Below, piece by piece: positions 1-14,600 of a stretch of 64,000 nt of DNA (position 1 is its first letter; each line of letters begins with the position of its first letter). Position numbers and translations under genes: made by a program. The DNA comes from Charina bottae. Taxonomy: Eukaryota > Chordata > Lepidosauria > Squamata > Charinaidae. Location: assembly GCA_023362775.1 (NCBI GenBank), contig JALMGJ010000011.1, positions 18,340,001-18,404,000 on the forward strand, given 5' to 3'. The notes beneath the pieces were generated by a model. That model was not told the origin of the DNA. It made no database searches and saw only the letters and a program-made list of their open reading frames with translations.

Positions 1-33
1 CCAGCACAGCTCTGAGGTGGGGCCTCGTCTCAC

Positions 34-2833
34 CCCGAGCATGGATTTTCTGGCAGAGCTCCTCTGTGCGCCGGTGGATCTTGTCAGAAGCCTCCACGAT
101 GCGGGAGACGGCAGCTTTGGAGAACTCCATGCGTTCCTGAAGCTGCAGCTCGATTTCTTCGTTGCTGCTGCTGGCCAAGGTGGCCAAGAAGGAAAGGGAT
201 GGCTCGTTCAGCACGAGGTCCCCAGCCTTCCAGGGGGCAGGGGGCGTAACGGGGGACAGCACCGCCTCTGAATGGACCAAAAGACAAGGCAAAGGTCAGT
301 GTTGTTGGCAGGAGGGAGAGGCCTTGATCCGCCTCCACGTTTAGCTTAGTGGCCGAGGTGCTGGGCTAGCAAATGAGAGGTCGTGAGTTCTAGTCCTCTC
401 TTAGGTAAAGGTAAAGGTTCTCCCCGCACATTTGTGCAGTCGTGTCCGACTCTAGGGGCCGGTGCTCATCTCCGTTTGTTAGCCGAAGAGCCAGTGTTGT
501 CCGAAGACGCTTCCACGGTCATGTGGCTGGCATGACGCACGCGGAACGCTGTTACCTACCCACCGAAGTGGTACCTATTCATCTACTTGCATTTGCATGC
601 TTTCGAATTGCTAGGTTGGCAAGAGCTGGGGCTAGTGCGGGAGCTCACCCTGTCACGCAGGGCTAGGGATTCGAACCTCCGAACTTGCGATCTTCCGATC
701 GACAAGCCTGGCGACTTACCCGCTGAGCCACCACACCCCTTCATTTCTCTCTTAGGTAGGCATAAAAGCCGGCTGGGGGACTTTGGGCCAGTCACTCTCT
801 CTCAGCCCAATCTGCCTTATGGAGTTGTTATTGGGGGGGAAACAGGAGGTGGGAGCATCAGATATGTACACCACCTTCAGGTGACCAAAAATAAAGGCAA
901 GATAAAACATCTAATAAATGTGGAGTCCTTGGTGCTCTCTGAGCCTTGTTGTTTTCTTGCAGACGTTTCATTGCCAGGCTAGGCAACATCTTCAGTGCGA
1001 AAAGGGAGGTTCCACTCCCTTTTCGCACTGAAGATGTTGCCTAGCCTGGCAATGAAACGTCTGCAAGAAAACAATAAGGCTCAGAGAGCACCAAGGACTC
1101 CACAGTTCAATCCTGAGCTACAAATATTCTCTTCGATTGGCATCTAATAAATAAATAAAACGTTCCAGAACGCGGGAACCTGGGCTTACCTCTCCTTTCG
1201 GAACTCTCTAAGAGAACAGCGTCCAGGTCTGATCCTGGGATTTCCAATTTGGGCTCCTCTGGGGCCTGCCCACAATCTCCATCGTAGCGTCTTAGGAGCA
1301 CCTGCACTGTCTCATCTAGCTGTGGGAGGGGGAAAAAAACCTCTGGAACTGAAGAAACAGAAACGAGTAGAGAATTTTGAGAGCACGTAAAGAGAGCTGG
1401 GCATATAGGGGGAAGGCAACTTCCAGGCACAGTACAAGCTATGGCAGCATTCTCTGCTCTGATTCTGCCAAGCACAGAGAAACGTTAAGGAGCAACAACT
1501 ACTACTTTACTTTTTGGACCCTAAAAGTCCTGCTTAACCCTTGAAGGTTACCCCGGTATCTGTAAACTTATGGATCAGAAGCTGAAAGGAAAAACAAGGG
1601 ATCAGCCAGGAGGGCCCTCTGACCTGCTTCCAGTAGCGGTTGACAATCAAGAGAGTCTCATCATCCGTGGCCTGCCTCTTCTCCAGCTTCTCTATGCGCT
1701 CGCGCAACTCATCCTCGAAGGCTTGTCGCTGCTCCAGCCGTTCTGCCAGCTTCTTATTCTTGAACTGAAGCACCTTGAGGTCCATCTCCTCCTGCAACAG
1801 CAGCCAGCCCAAGTCACATCCAAGACTGAAATCCTCTCTAACAAACACTTCTACGTTCCAACGATCGAGCCCACAAATCTACACCCCAATACCTGGTACT
1901 GTCTGTAACTGTTGGAGTGTAATTCCCCTCATCCACACCCAGTGGCCTTGCTGGCAAGGGATTATGGCAATTGCAGTCCAAGAGAGTATCAGCTTGGGAT
2001 GACTACAAAGCACATTATAACTATATCATCATCCTACCCAAACCTTCAACACAACACAAGTGAGGGATTACTGCCTGCATGTCTGCTTTTTCCTCATTTG
2101 CCTTTCCATCCTATTAGCGATATGTTGATAGCAAAGTCCTGAATCAAAACCAATCTCTTTTGCTCCTTAAGAATAAACATGATTGACCAAATAAGACTGG
2201 AACATACTTCAAGTAGGGTGAACCATAATCCACCAATTTTTTTTAAAGTATCTTTCACAGCTGCTACATAGGCTTAAGACCTAGTAAGATCTGATCTGGT
2301 TAATAACCCAGACAACATAGTTGGAGTCTCAAGTCTATTTTGGTTCAGAAGACAGGTCAAAAAGCTGCCTCTCGAGTATTAAAAGCATTGCAAGAGGGGG
2401 AGAGAGAGAGGGAGATCAGGACTGGCTTTTAGCAAGACTAATGTACACCAATATTTTAGATGCCACTAAAATAGATGGGCCTACATCCAGTTTTCAAGCA
2501 AAATTCTAAACCTAGGATTTTTCTGGCCTTGCTCTATAATTTTTTTGTTTCGTTTCCTGATATCTTGAATTCCCATTTTACGAATACAGGGTACGTCTAT
2601 ATGTGCAAGTGTTCTCAACATTTCTTTCTAATGCTGGATCCTAAAATAAATGACTACAGACTTTACTATATCGCTCTGCACTTAATCCCCAAATCCCTCA
2701 CCGTGGAAGAGATGCCCCCAAGCCGGATAGGCTCAATCAGCGTAGTGGTGGTCTTCTCCTCCCGGTTGGATTTCTTCTCAGGAGGCCCTGCTCCCCCATC
2801 TCCAGCGGCCCGCTTGCTTCCAGTTCCTGACAT
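34..2833 (-). CDS. RNF40: RNF40 (BRE1B) E3 ubiquitin ligase, N-terminal part, cut by window edge
   Basis: RNF40 pairs with RNF20 to monoubiquitinate histone H2B in the nucleus. Only the N-terminal coiled-coil region is here; the C-terminal RING finger lies beyond position 1. Coding exons on the minus strand are 2702-2833 (ATG at 2833), 1624-1791, 1190-1319 and 34-267, about 221 residues in frame. All junctions are GT-AG. The start [14 protein letters not shown]..., the block [14 protein letters not shown], the stretch [19 protein letters not shown] and the block [20 protein letters not shown] match my recollection of mammalian RNF40 almost residue for residue. The second exon starts near 2898 after a long pyrimidine tract, so the ATG follows about 65 nt of 5' UTR in that exon. 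The intron between 267 and 1190 is filled with nested mobile elements. RNF20 is the alternative paralogue, but the neighbour order and the sequence both fit RNF40. Confidence 0.95.
335..919 (+). mobile_element. tRNA-derived SINE, split by another SINE
   Basis: A tRNA-like head (TTAGCTTAGTGG then GAGTTCTAGTCC) at 335-407 continues at 747-919 with the family body (GACTTTGGGCCAGTCACT, an AGGAGG-rich stretch and an ATAAAGGCAAGATAAA tail). A second SINE occupies 408-746. The same family recurs at 10391 and 53859. Confidence 0.8.
408..746 (-). mobile_element. Sauria-type tRNA SINE nested in the SINE at 335-919
   Basis: On the minus strand it starts with a tRNA-like head (GTGGCTCAGCGGGTAAG, B box GGTTCGAATCC). 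It ends with GAGTCGGACACGACTGC and AACCTTTACC, a Bov-B-like tail. It is flanked by the 12-bp duplication CTCTCTTAGGTA (396-407 and 747-758). Confidence 0.88.
920..1140 (+). mobile_element. Penelope-type palindromic element with two hammerhead-like motifs
   Basis: Arms 920-1008 and 1015-1103 are inverted copies (89 nt, one mismatch) around a 6-nt loop, followed by a 37-nt unpaired tail. The 12-bp duplication CATCTAATAAAT flanks it (908-919 and 1141-1152). A hammerhead-like core (CTGAAGA, stem-loop, GAAACGTC) occupies 1028-1061 on plus and 962-995 on minus. Confidence 0.8.
1028..1061 (+). ncRNA. Hammerhead-ribozyme-like motif in the 920-1140 element
   Basis: CTGAAGA, a short stem (GTTGCC/GGCAAT), then GAAACGTC with the classic GUC cleavage triplet. 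Mirrored on the minus strand at 962-995. Stem I is only GCA/TGC. Confidence 0.55.
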
Positions 2834-3079
2834 GGTGACTTTCAGCAGGGGGCCCAAACACAGGAATCAGGCAGCTGGCCAAGGAGACAGCTCTTCAGCT
2901 AAAAAAGAAGGGAAAAAAGAAAAGGTTGCAGTTGCTCCAAAGCAAGACTAGAATGGTATTTAATGCAGAGAATGTCTAAACCACTGACACTAGCAAGGTT
3001 CAGAGGAGGGCAGGTGAGTGCACAGAGATCACAGGGCTTTCGATGGAGAATATGAACAAAAACAAGGATCGCAGCAACA

Positions 3080-3365
3080 GATGTCATTTTAAGGATTTTT
3101 TAGGCACCAGTACAAATCTAGGCAGCGTACAATAATAAAAAAAGAATTTCAAAATCTTCAATAATAGAACCACCCAAAATCAACAAGAGCAAAACCAGAC
3201 AGTTGGGGTTCACCAACATATCCTACACCTCCCAGGATGAGCTCATCCCACATCCTGGCCCCAAGAGCCAGGTCTTCAAAGCCTTCCTGAAGGCTACCAG
3301 GGTTGGGACCAGTCAAATGTCACAGGGGAGATCATTCCACAGATGCTAAAACAGAAAGGGGTAAT
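3080..3365 (-). mobile_element. L2/CR1-like LINE 3' fragment
   Basis: Contains the typical sauropsid LINE 3' wording on the minus strand (GGAAGGCTTTGAAGACCTGG). No open frame. Confidence 0.5.
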
Positions 3366-3890
3366 CATTAAAAACTGCAAGACAGGAAGAACAAGGGTTT
3401 CCCAGCACAGACCTACTTCTCCATCACAGTGTTTCTAAAAGAACAGCCAGCAGGGTGGGTGGGTGCTATCAAATACTCTAAGGATGGAGCACATTGGGAA
3501 TAGTGAAATAGAGAAGGAACAAGGGAAGCTGGAAGAAGGAAAGGGGATGGGGGGGCTTGGGGGGGGGGAAAGGAATAGAAACAGCCAAGGACTGTCAAAC
3601 TCTTACCTCTTTGGGATGCTTAAAAAAGAAAAAGACCGACTGATTTTTGGTTGCCCTTTCTCCTAACGTTCCTATTTCCACCTAGAGTGACATTTCATAG
3701 AATGCTTTCCCCAAAGAAGCCCTCGTATCCAACACAAATTCCAGTATCAGTCACAACATGTATTGTAAAATACAGAATAGGAAGGGAAGGTCCGTTTGCA
3801 GAAAGGTAGGCAAGGCGGGAGACCTCAGTGAGGAGAGGGAGAAACGGAGAGGGGCGAAAGGAAAGCCCCCGGTGAGGGAGCCCCACTCAC

Positions 3891-4100
3891 CGGCCCAGAC
3901 AGGTGTCCAAAACCCCCATAGCATTCCGCTCGCTACGACGCTTCCGACGAGCAACGCCAGCGCAACTACCGCGCATGCTCGCCCGAGCCTCTTCCCGGCG
4001 GCCCAATCCCCGCCTCCGCTCCCGAAAACGTCTTCGTCCTCGCTCTGTGCCCAGCAGTGCGCAGGCGCAGACGCTCGTGCTAGGCAGGCGACCAACCTTC
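3891..4100 (-). other. RNF40: RNF40 non-coding first exon and start region
   Basis: A minus-strand splice donor (GTGAG) abuts position 3891 and lies in GC-rich sequence upstream of the coding exons, so this is the likely 5' UTR exon. It would splice to the acceptor just above 2898. The upstream boundary is unknown; CpG richness fades by about 4100. Confidence 0.6.
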
Positions 4101-4715
4101 CTGCTCTTCGACGAAAGTAGGAAAGTGGGCGGGATTATTATTCTGGAGTTGGTTGGGAGAGGGGGGCGGGACAAGAAGACGATTGGGTAAAGCGCGGAAG
4201 AGCTTGCGTTCTGGTCCCCTCTGATTGGAATTTACACTCGCGAAGTTCGCTTTACCGGAGCTACGCTGACGTATTGGCTCCTCCCTTCGATTGAGAGGAT
4301 TGAGATAGAGATAGAATATATAGAGACAACCACTCTAGGGGATTTTGCTCTGAAAGGGAGTTAAGTTTCCCCATGTACGTGGCAATAAAACGATTTGACT
4401 ATCAAGTGTTAGTTATTAAATCTATGCTAGTTAAACAAAGAGGTGGAATCTTCTCCTTGACCACCATTCCGTTTTGTTGTTATTTTATTCTTTTTTGTTA
4501 TTTGATTCTATCTCTATTGAAAGTCTTTCGTTTCGCTCGCCGCATTGAAAATGTCTGCGATTGGCGAAGCGCTCTCTCGTTCTTTCTACGTCCCGCCTCT
4601 TTATTAGTATATCTCGTACTGATTGGACAACTGCCGATGGAACCCGGAGAGGCTGAAGCAGGGATTGCCATGGCAACGCGTGCTTCCTTGACTCCTCTCA
4701 GCCCAGCCAGCTGAA
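3960..4715. promoter_or_regulatory. Bidirectional promoter between RNF40 (-) and CFAP119 (+)
   Basis: The roughly 0.8 kb between the RNF40 first exon and the CFAP119 ATG holds GCGCATGC at 3971-3978 and TGCGCAGGCGCA at 4058-4069, both NRF1-type motifs of TATA-less CpG promoters. Several CCAAT boxes occur in either orientation (near 4002, 4180, 4222 and 4272). GC content is high near RNF40 and falls toward CFAP119, where an RFX-like X-box is the most conspicuous element. Two divergent start sites are inferred, not shown. Confidence 0.6.
4664..4677. promoter_or_regulatory. RFX X-box-like palindrome upstream of CFAP119
   Basis: ATTGCCATGGCAAC differs by one base from the palindromic X-box core GTTGCCATGGCAAC. 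It ends 38 bp before the CFAP119 ATG. RFX factors drive ciliary genes through this motif, which fits the gene's role. Confidence 0.65.
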
Positions 4716-9854
<5,139 letters not shown>

Positions 9855-10117
9855 ACAGACTCTAAAAGTTGGGGTGCGAAGGACCATTTCCTATCCCAGG
9901 ATTGTTTGTTTCCAAGGCTTCTGCAGCGAGATTATAAGGGGCCACAGAAAGGCCAAGGGAGCGGACAGAGAATGTCAGCTAAAATATGGGGAGCAGATGG
10001 ATCTCTAAAAGGCTTTTGAAAGGGTGATAAAGTTTACTGAAAACCTCTTCTGAGATAGTAAGGTCTTATACTAGGAGGAGGAAGTGCTGCGTTCCTTGTG
10101 CACACAATATTATGATT

Positions 10118-10123
10118 ATTAAA
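10118..10123 (+). terminator. Probable CFAP119 polyadenylation signal ATTAAA
   Basis: ATTAAA about 265 bp after the CFAP119 stop. An AATAAA in an A-rich run near 10275 is an alternative. Confidence 0.45.
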
Positions 10124-10390
10124 GTGCATTTAAAAGTTTCCCATTGTCCAGTTTTTTTTTCTAGGTCAAAAGTGTGCAGCATTATTAAGGCCAAGGGCCA
10201 ATCTGAGCCTCTGAATAGCATGCCAGGGGTTGCTAAAGAAGGTGGGTCTGAAAGAAAGACCACTCTGGGGGAAAAAAAAATAAAATTGATTAGGATTTAA
10301 TTGAAACCAAACTAACCAAGTTATTTAATGTGATTACTTCCCATATTTAATTTTTTTCTTCTACCACATTAAAAATGAGAGTAACAGTTA

Positions 10391-10620
10391 AGAGAGCCAG
10401 TTTGGTCCAGTGGTGCAAGGTGCTGGCCTAAAAACTAGGAGACCTTGAGTTCCAGTCTTCTTTCAGGCATGGAAGCCGGCTGGGTGACTTTGGGCCAGTC
10501 ACACACACTCAGCCCCACCTACCTCACAGCCTCGTTCTTGGGGGGGGGGGGACAGGAGGCGAGAGCGTTCTGTGCGCCACCTGGAGTTGCACAAGATAAA
10601 GGCAGGATATAAATAAATAC
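10391..10620 (+). mobile_element. tRNA-derived SINE
   Basis: Head AGAGCCAGTTTGGTCCAGTGG, body TGACTTTGGGCCAGTCAC, tail AAGGCAGGATATAAATAAAT. Lies between the convergent ends of CFAP119 and PHKG2. Confidence 0.75.
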
Positions 10621-11090
10621 ATTCAGGTTTTGGGAAGATTCTGGGGAGCCTGGTTGAGCACTCCTGGCCAACGTCTTCTTGCCGAGTCTGCTGCATTTTC
10701 CAAAGGATGCGAAGCATAAGGTAGCATGGCTGGGCAAAGAGAAATCTTTCCTTCTCCAGAAGCCGTGCCTGGAATCTGTCTGTGCCCGTTAGACGGCGGT
10801 ATGGTTGCTTTCCGCAGACTTCCTCCTCCGCCCAGCCCGGTTCCACCAGGGGCCAACCCTGTCAGTGCGGACTGAACGTTCTGCCTGGGACATGATGCCT
10901 AATTCCAGCTGCATTGTTGCCTCCGTGTTGGGCAGTGCTTGGGAACTGCTGGGGCTCGGGGCGGAAGATGGTGGCGGAAGTGAGCACGCCTGGCAGGGCC
11001 CCTCTCAGCAGGAACTGCATGCAGCCCTCTTCCAAGTCTTGGAAGGTAAAGGAAGCCCAAGTCAGTCGAGAGTTGTGGTCTCGTTTCACT

Positions 11091-11096
11091 TTTATT
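11091..11096 (-). terminator. Probable PHKG2 polyadenylation signal (AATAAA on minus strand)
   Basis: TTTATT on the plus strand, about 590 bp beyond the PHKG2 stop. It would leave about 1 kb between the convergent 3' ends of PHKG2 and CFAP119. Confidence 0.4.
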
Positions 11097-11682
11097 ATAA
11101 TTTGGACAATCGTAGGGTGGGGGATGACAAAAAGCACAAAACACAAGAAGCAATTCAATGGAAAAGCCACGTCTACTACCCGATTGCAGCGAAAAGGAGA
11201 TAAGCAAAACCTGATCCCAGACCTGCTCTCCGACACTGACCACATCCAAACACACCGATTGTCCCCTCAGCAATGGGAAAAGTGGCTGCATGGAAGGATG
11301 AGGCGCCTGGACTGTCCTTGGCGCGCAAAGGGGGACGTCAGTGGCTCCAGGTCCTGCAGCGGAAGCAAGATGCTCCCCCCTGACCCTCCCTTTGTACCAG
11401 CGCCACTGGCGTAACGGTAGCCCTACCCAATTCTAGAGCTCCCTTCCAGGTGTAATCGGGGAATCTGGTCCCACCGGCCAAATGTTCAAGGTTCCCAAGG
11501 TTCCTGTTCCCTAGAAAGTAAGTCCCTTCTGTGCACAGGCGAGCCAAAGGAGGCTGCTGCAATCCGCCGTTCTCCCCCAATGGGGCGAGGAGGTATTCGG
11601 CGCTCTGTACATCCCGGCCCCCCTGCACCGCTCTTCCCGGGATCATCACCCTGCAGTTTCACCGGGAGCGGAAGGAGCCTCT

Positions 11683-14600
11683 CTAGTTGGGAGGGTCTTC
11701 CACAGCCGACGGCGGGGCCTCCTCTCCCTCTGCGCCAAGGAAGACCAGCTGGATGGCCTTTGGGACGTTTTCAAAGAGGGCAGCCCGGTTCTGTTGCTCG
11801 CCCTTCTTGACCCAGTGCCCGTAGATCCGGAAGGCACAAGCATCGATCAGCTTGCGCACCCCCTTGTGCGCATAGGGGTCACACAGCAGCAGCTCCTTGG
11901 TGACCGGGCGCACCCGTCGATAGCTGGAGTAGATGCGGATGGAAGCCCGCACGGTCCACACCATTACCTGCCGCGACAAGAGGAAGAAATCGCACTGAAA
12001 TCCAGCCTCCCATTTCCAAGGCAGCCGGGTAGATACCTCCAGGGAACCACCTCGAGGGGAAGAAGACACCCAGCTGCCTTCTGCCATGGCTCCCCACCAA
12101 CTGGTGTTCACTGCCATAAAAATATGGTGATCCCCATCCTGCCGAGACGCCTTCCTAACTTTGTGCAGTCCTGTTAAAAGCCACTTAAGTTGGGAAAAGC
12201 AGAAGCAACATCCACTCCCCCTCCTACAAACTTCAGTTATAAGGGACGGTGGAAGGCCAGATCGATCGATCATTCATTCATTCATTCATTCATTCATTCA
12301 TTCATTCATTCATTCATTCATTCATTCATTCATTCATTCATTCATTCTGTATAGCTGCCCATCTCAAACCAGTGACTCTGGGCAGCTAACAATCATAAAA
12401 ACAGTTAAATAATTAAAACAGCACCAAAAAAAAATTAAATACAGATAGCAGCCAAGAGATATTAAAATCAGCACAACCAGATTAACCAGGGAGACCATAT
12501 TTTGGTTGACTGAACAGTAAACATTTATCAGAGTAAGAAACCGAAGTAAAGCTATTGGAACCGCAGTGGTAAAAGGAAGCTAGATGCGATTACATATCAG
12601 ATCAGCGATGTAGCTGATGTTCATTTCAGGGGTCATTACAACGGCAGCTGTTTCAGTTTCCGAATGTATGTTTAAACTAGATTTTTTTTCCTCTCCACCC
12701 GTTTCCTTTTGTGCTGCATTTTCTTGAGTGCAAGCCTGTGGGCGAGACTACCTTGTCAGGATAAAGAAGTAACAAGAAACATATTCTGTTTTTGACTTTG
12801 GAACAAAACAGCCCTGCTTGAAATGTTCCACTGGAACAAAACCCGTGAAGTGGGCCGTTTCGAAGCTGTCTCCTACGCCCAGAAACGCTAGAAACAGTGA
12901 TCCTCAAATGGAGCAGTGTTTTGCTTTGACTTTGACCCAAAACTCTTTTATTTTGAGCCTGGAACACTCAAAACATCTGTTTTGCAGTCAAGATGTTACA
13001 TGTACCCCTGACATATACCCCTTTTGGGATGAAGAATGGAATACAAATGGCTTAAATGAATAAATAATTAATTTTATTTTTATTTAGTCATAATGAAATG
13101 AATAAATAAAAAAATGCCACTTACCCTGAACTTGTGGAAGGGACTGAAATGTCGTCGCTCCCTTCCGTAGCGCTGGAAGAAGGGGTGCTGTAGCGCCTGC
13201 CCAGCGGTCAACCTTTCGACGGGATCTACCTGCAGCAGTCGGCAGATCTGCCAAAAAAAAAAAATAGGGGGTCCCTTGGGAGGAAAGCTATGGCAAACCT
13301 AGACAGCATATTAAAAAGCAGAGACATCACCTTGCCGACAAAGGTCCGTATAGTTAAAGCTATGGTTTTTCCAGTAGTAATGTATGGCTGTGAGAGTTGG
13401 ACCATAAGGAAGGCTGAGCACCGAACAATTGATGCTTTCGAACTGTGGTGCTGGAGAAGACTCTTGAGAGTCCCTTGGATTGCAAGGAGGTCAAATCAGT
13501 CAATCCTAAAGGAAATCAACCCTGACTGCTCATTGGAAGGACAGATACTGAAGCTGAAGCTCAAATACTTTGGCCACCTAATGCGAAGAGAGGACTCACT
13601 GGAAAAGACCCTGATGCTGGGAAAGACTGAAGGCAAAAGGAGAAGGGGACGGCAGAGGATGAGATGGTTGGATAGCATCACCGATGTAATGAACATGAAT
13701 TTGAGTAAACTCCGGGAGACAGTGGAGGACAGGAAGGCCTGGCGTGCTACGGTCCATGAGGTCATGAAGAGTCGGACACGACTTAACGAATGAACAACAA
13801 CAACAACAACAAGAGGCATTCTGGGAAGAGTGGCCTGCTGATGGATCCTGCCATGGAAAGGGAGAAAATCAGGAACAATGTGATGGATTAAACGTATAAA
13901 TATATGTATCTTATAACTAAGATACGTGGAATTCTGGGAGTTGAAGTCCACGTATCTTAAAGTTGCCAAGGTTGAGAAACACTGGTTTAAGCCATCACAT
14001 TGTTCCAGAATTACTCCCTTTCCATGTCAGGATCCATGATTTTTGGATTTTTTTCCCCTGTTCTTCATGTCAGGCTAAACAGGCCAGCTTTTCCTGGTTG
14101 AAAGCGCTGGGCAATGATTCAGTGGACCAAGGCTTTTTTTTTTTAATTTTCCCCTTATAATTTTGCATTTTCCCCTTCTTTTTGTCCAATTTTAGGTCTT
14201 ACAGTACAGTGTTGTGGGTTTCCCGCCTCCAAACAGTGGGAAGCTCTATTGCCAATGCTTAGCAATTGTGGTCAGAAAGGGCTACGAGAGCTACAAAAAA
14301 TAAGAGTTTTGGATGGCAAGGTACTCTCCAGTTTAACAAGCGCCAACTGGCAAGAGCTGCCATCTTTTAATTTATCTCCATCCTTACAAGGTTGTTGGGA
14401 GGATAAGTCTATGAAGGTTCTCAGTCATCCAGGTGGAATTGTCTGTAGCTTGAATCATGTCAACTGGATTTCTATTTTCTCAGTGGAAAACTGAGAAAAT
14501 AGAAATCCAGTTGACATGATTCAAGCTACAGACATTGGGAGGATAAGGTTAGCTTGAGAATGACTGGAAGTCCCCAAGTAAATTTTATTAAAACTCAGGG

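Noticed and set aside
660..735. tRNA gene suggested by B box GGTTCGAATCC on minus
   Set aside because: It is the tRNA-derived head of a SINE. The cloverleaf is degenerate and the rest of the SINE follows directly.
3751..4190. Overlapping Arg/Pro-rich open frames of 95-120 codons
   Set aside because: They sit in the CpG-rich promoter and first exon of RNF40 and have no supporting splice sites or homology.
12161..12412. Open frame with IHSF repeats
   Set aside because: Translation of the (ATTC)n microsatellite.
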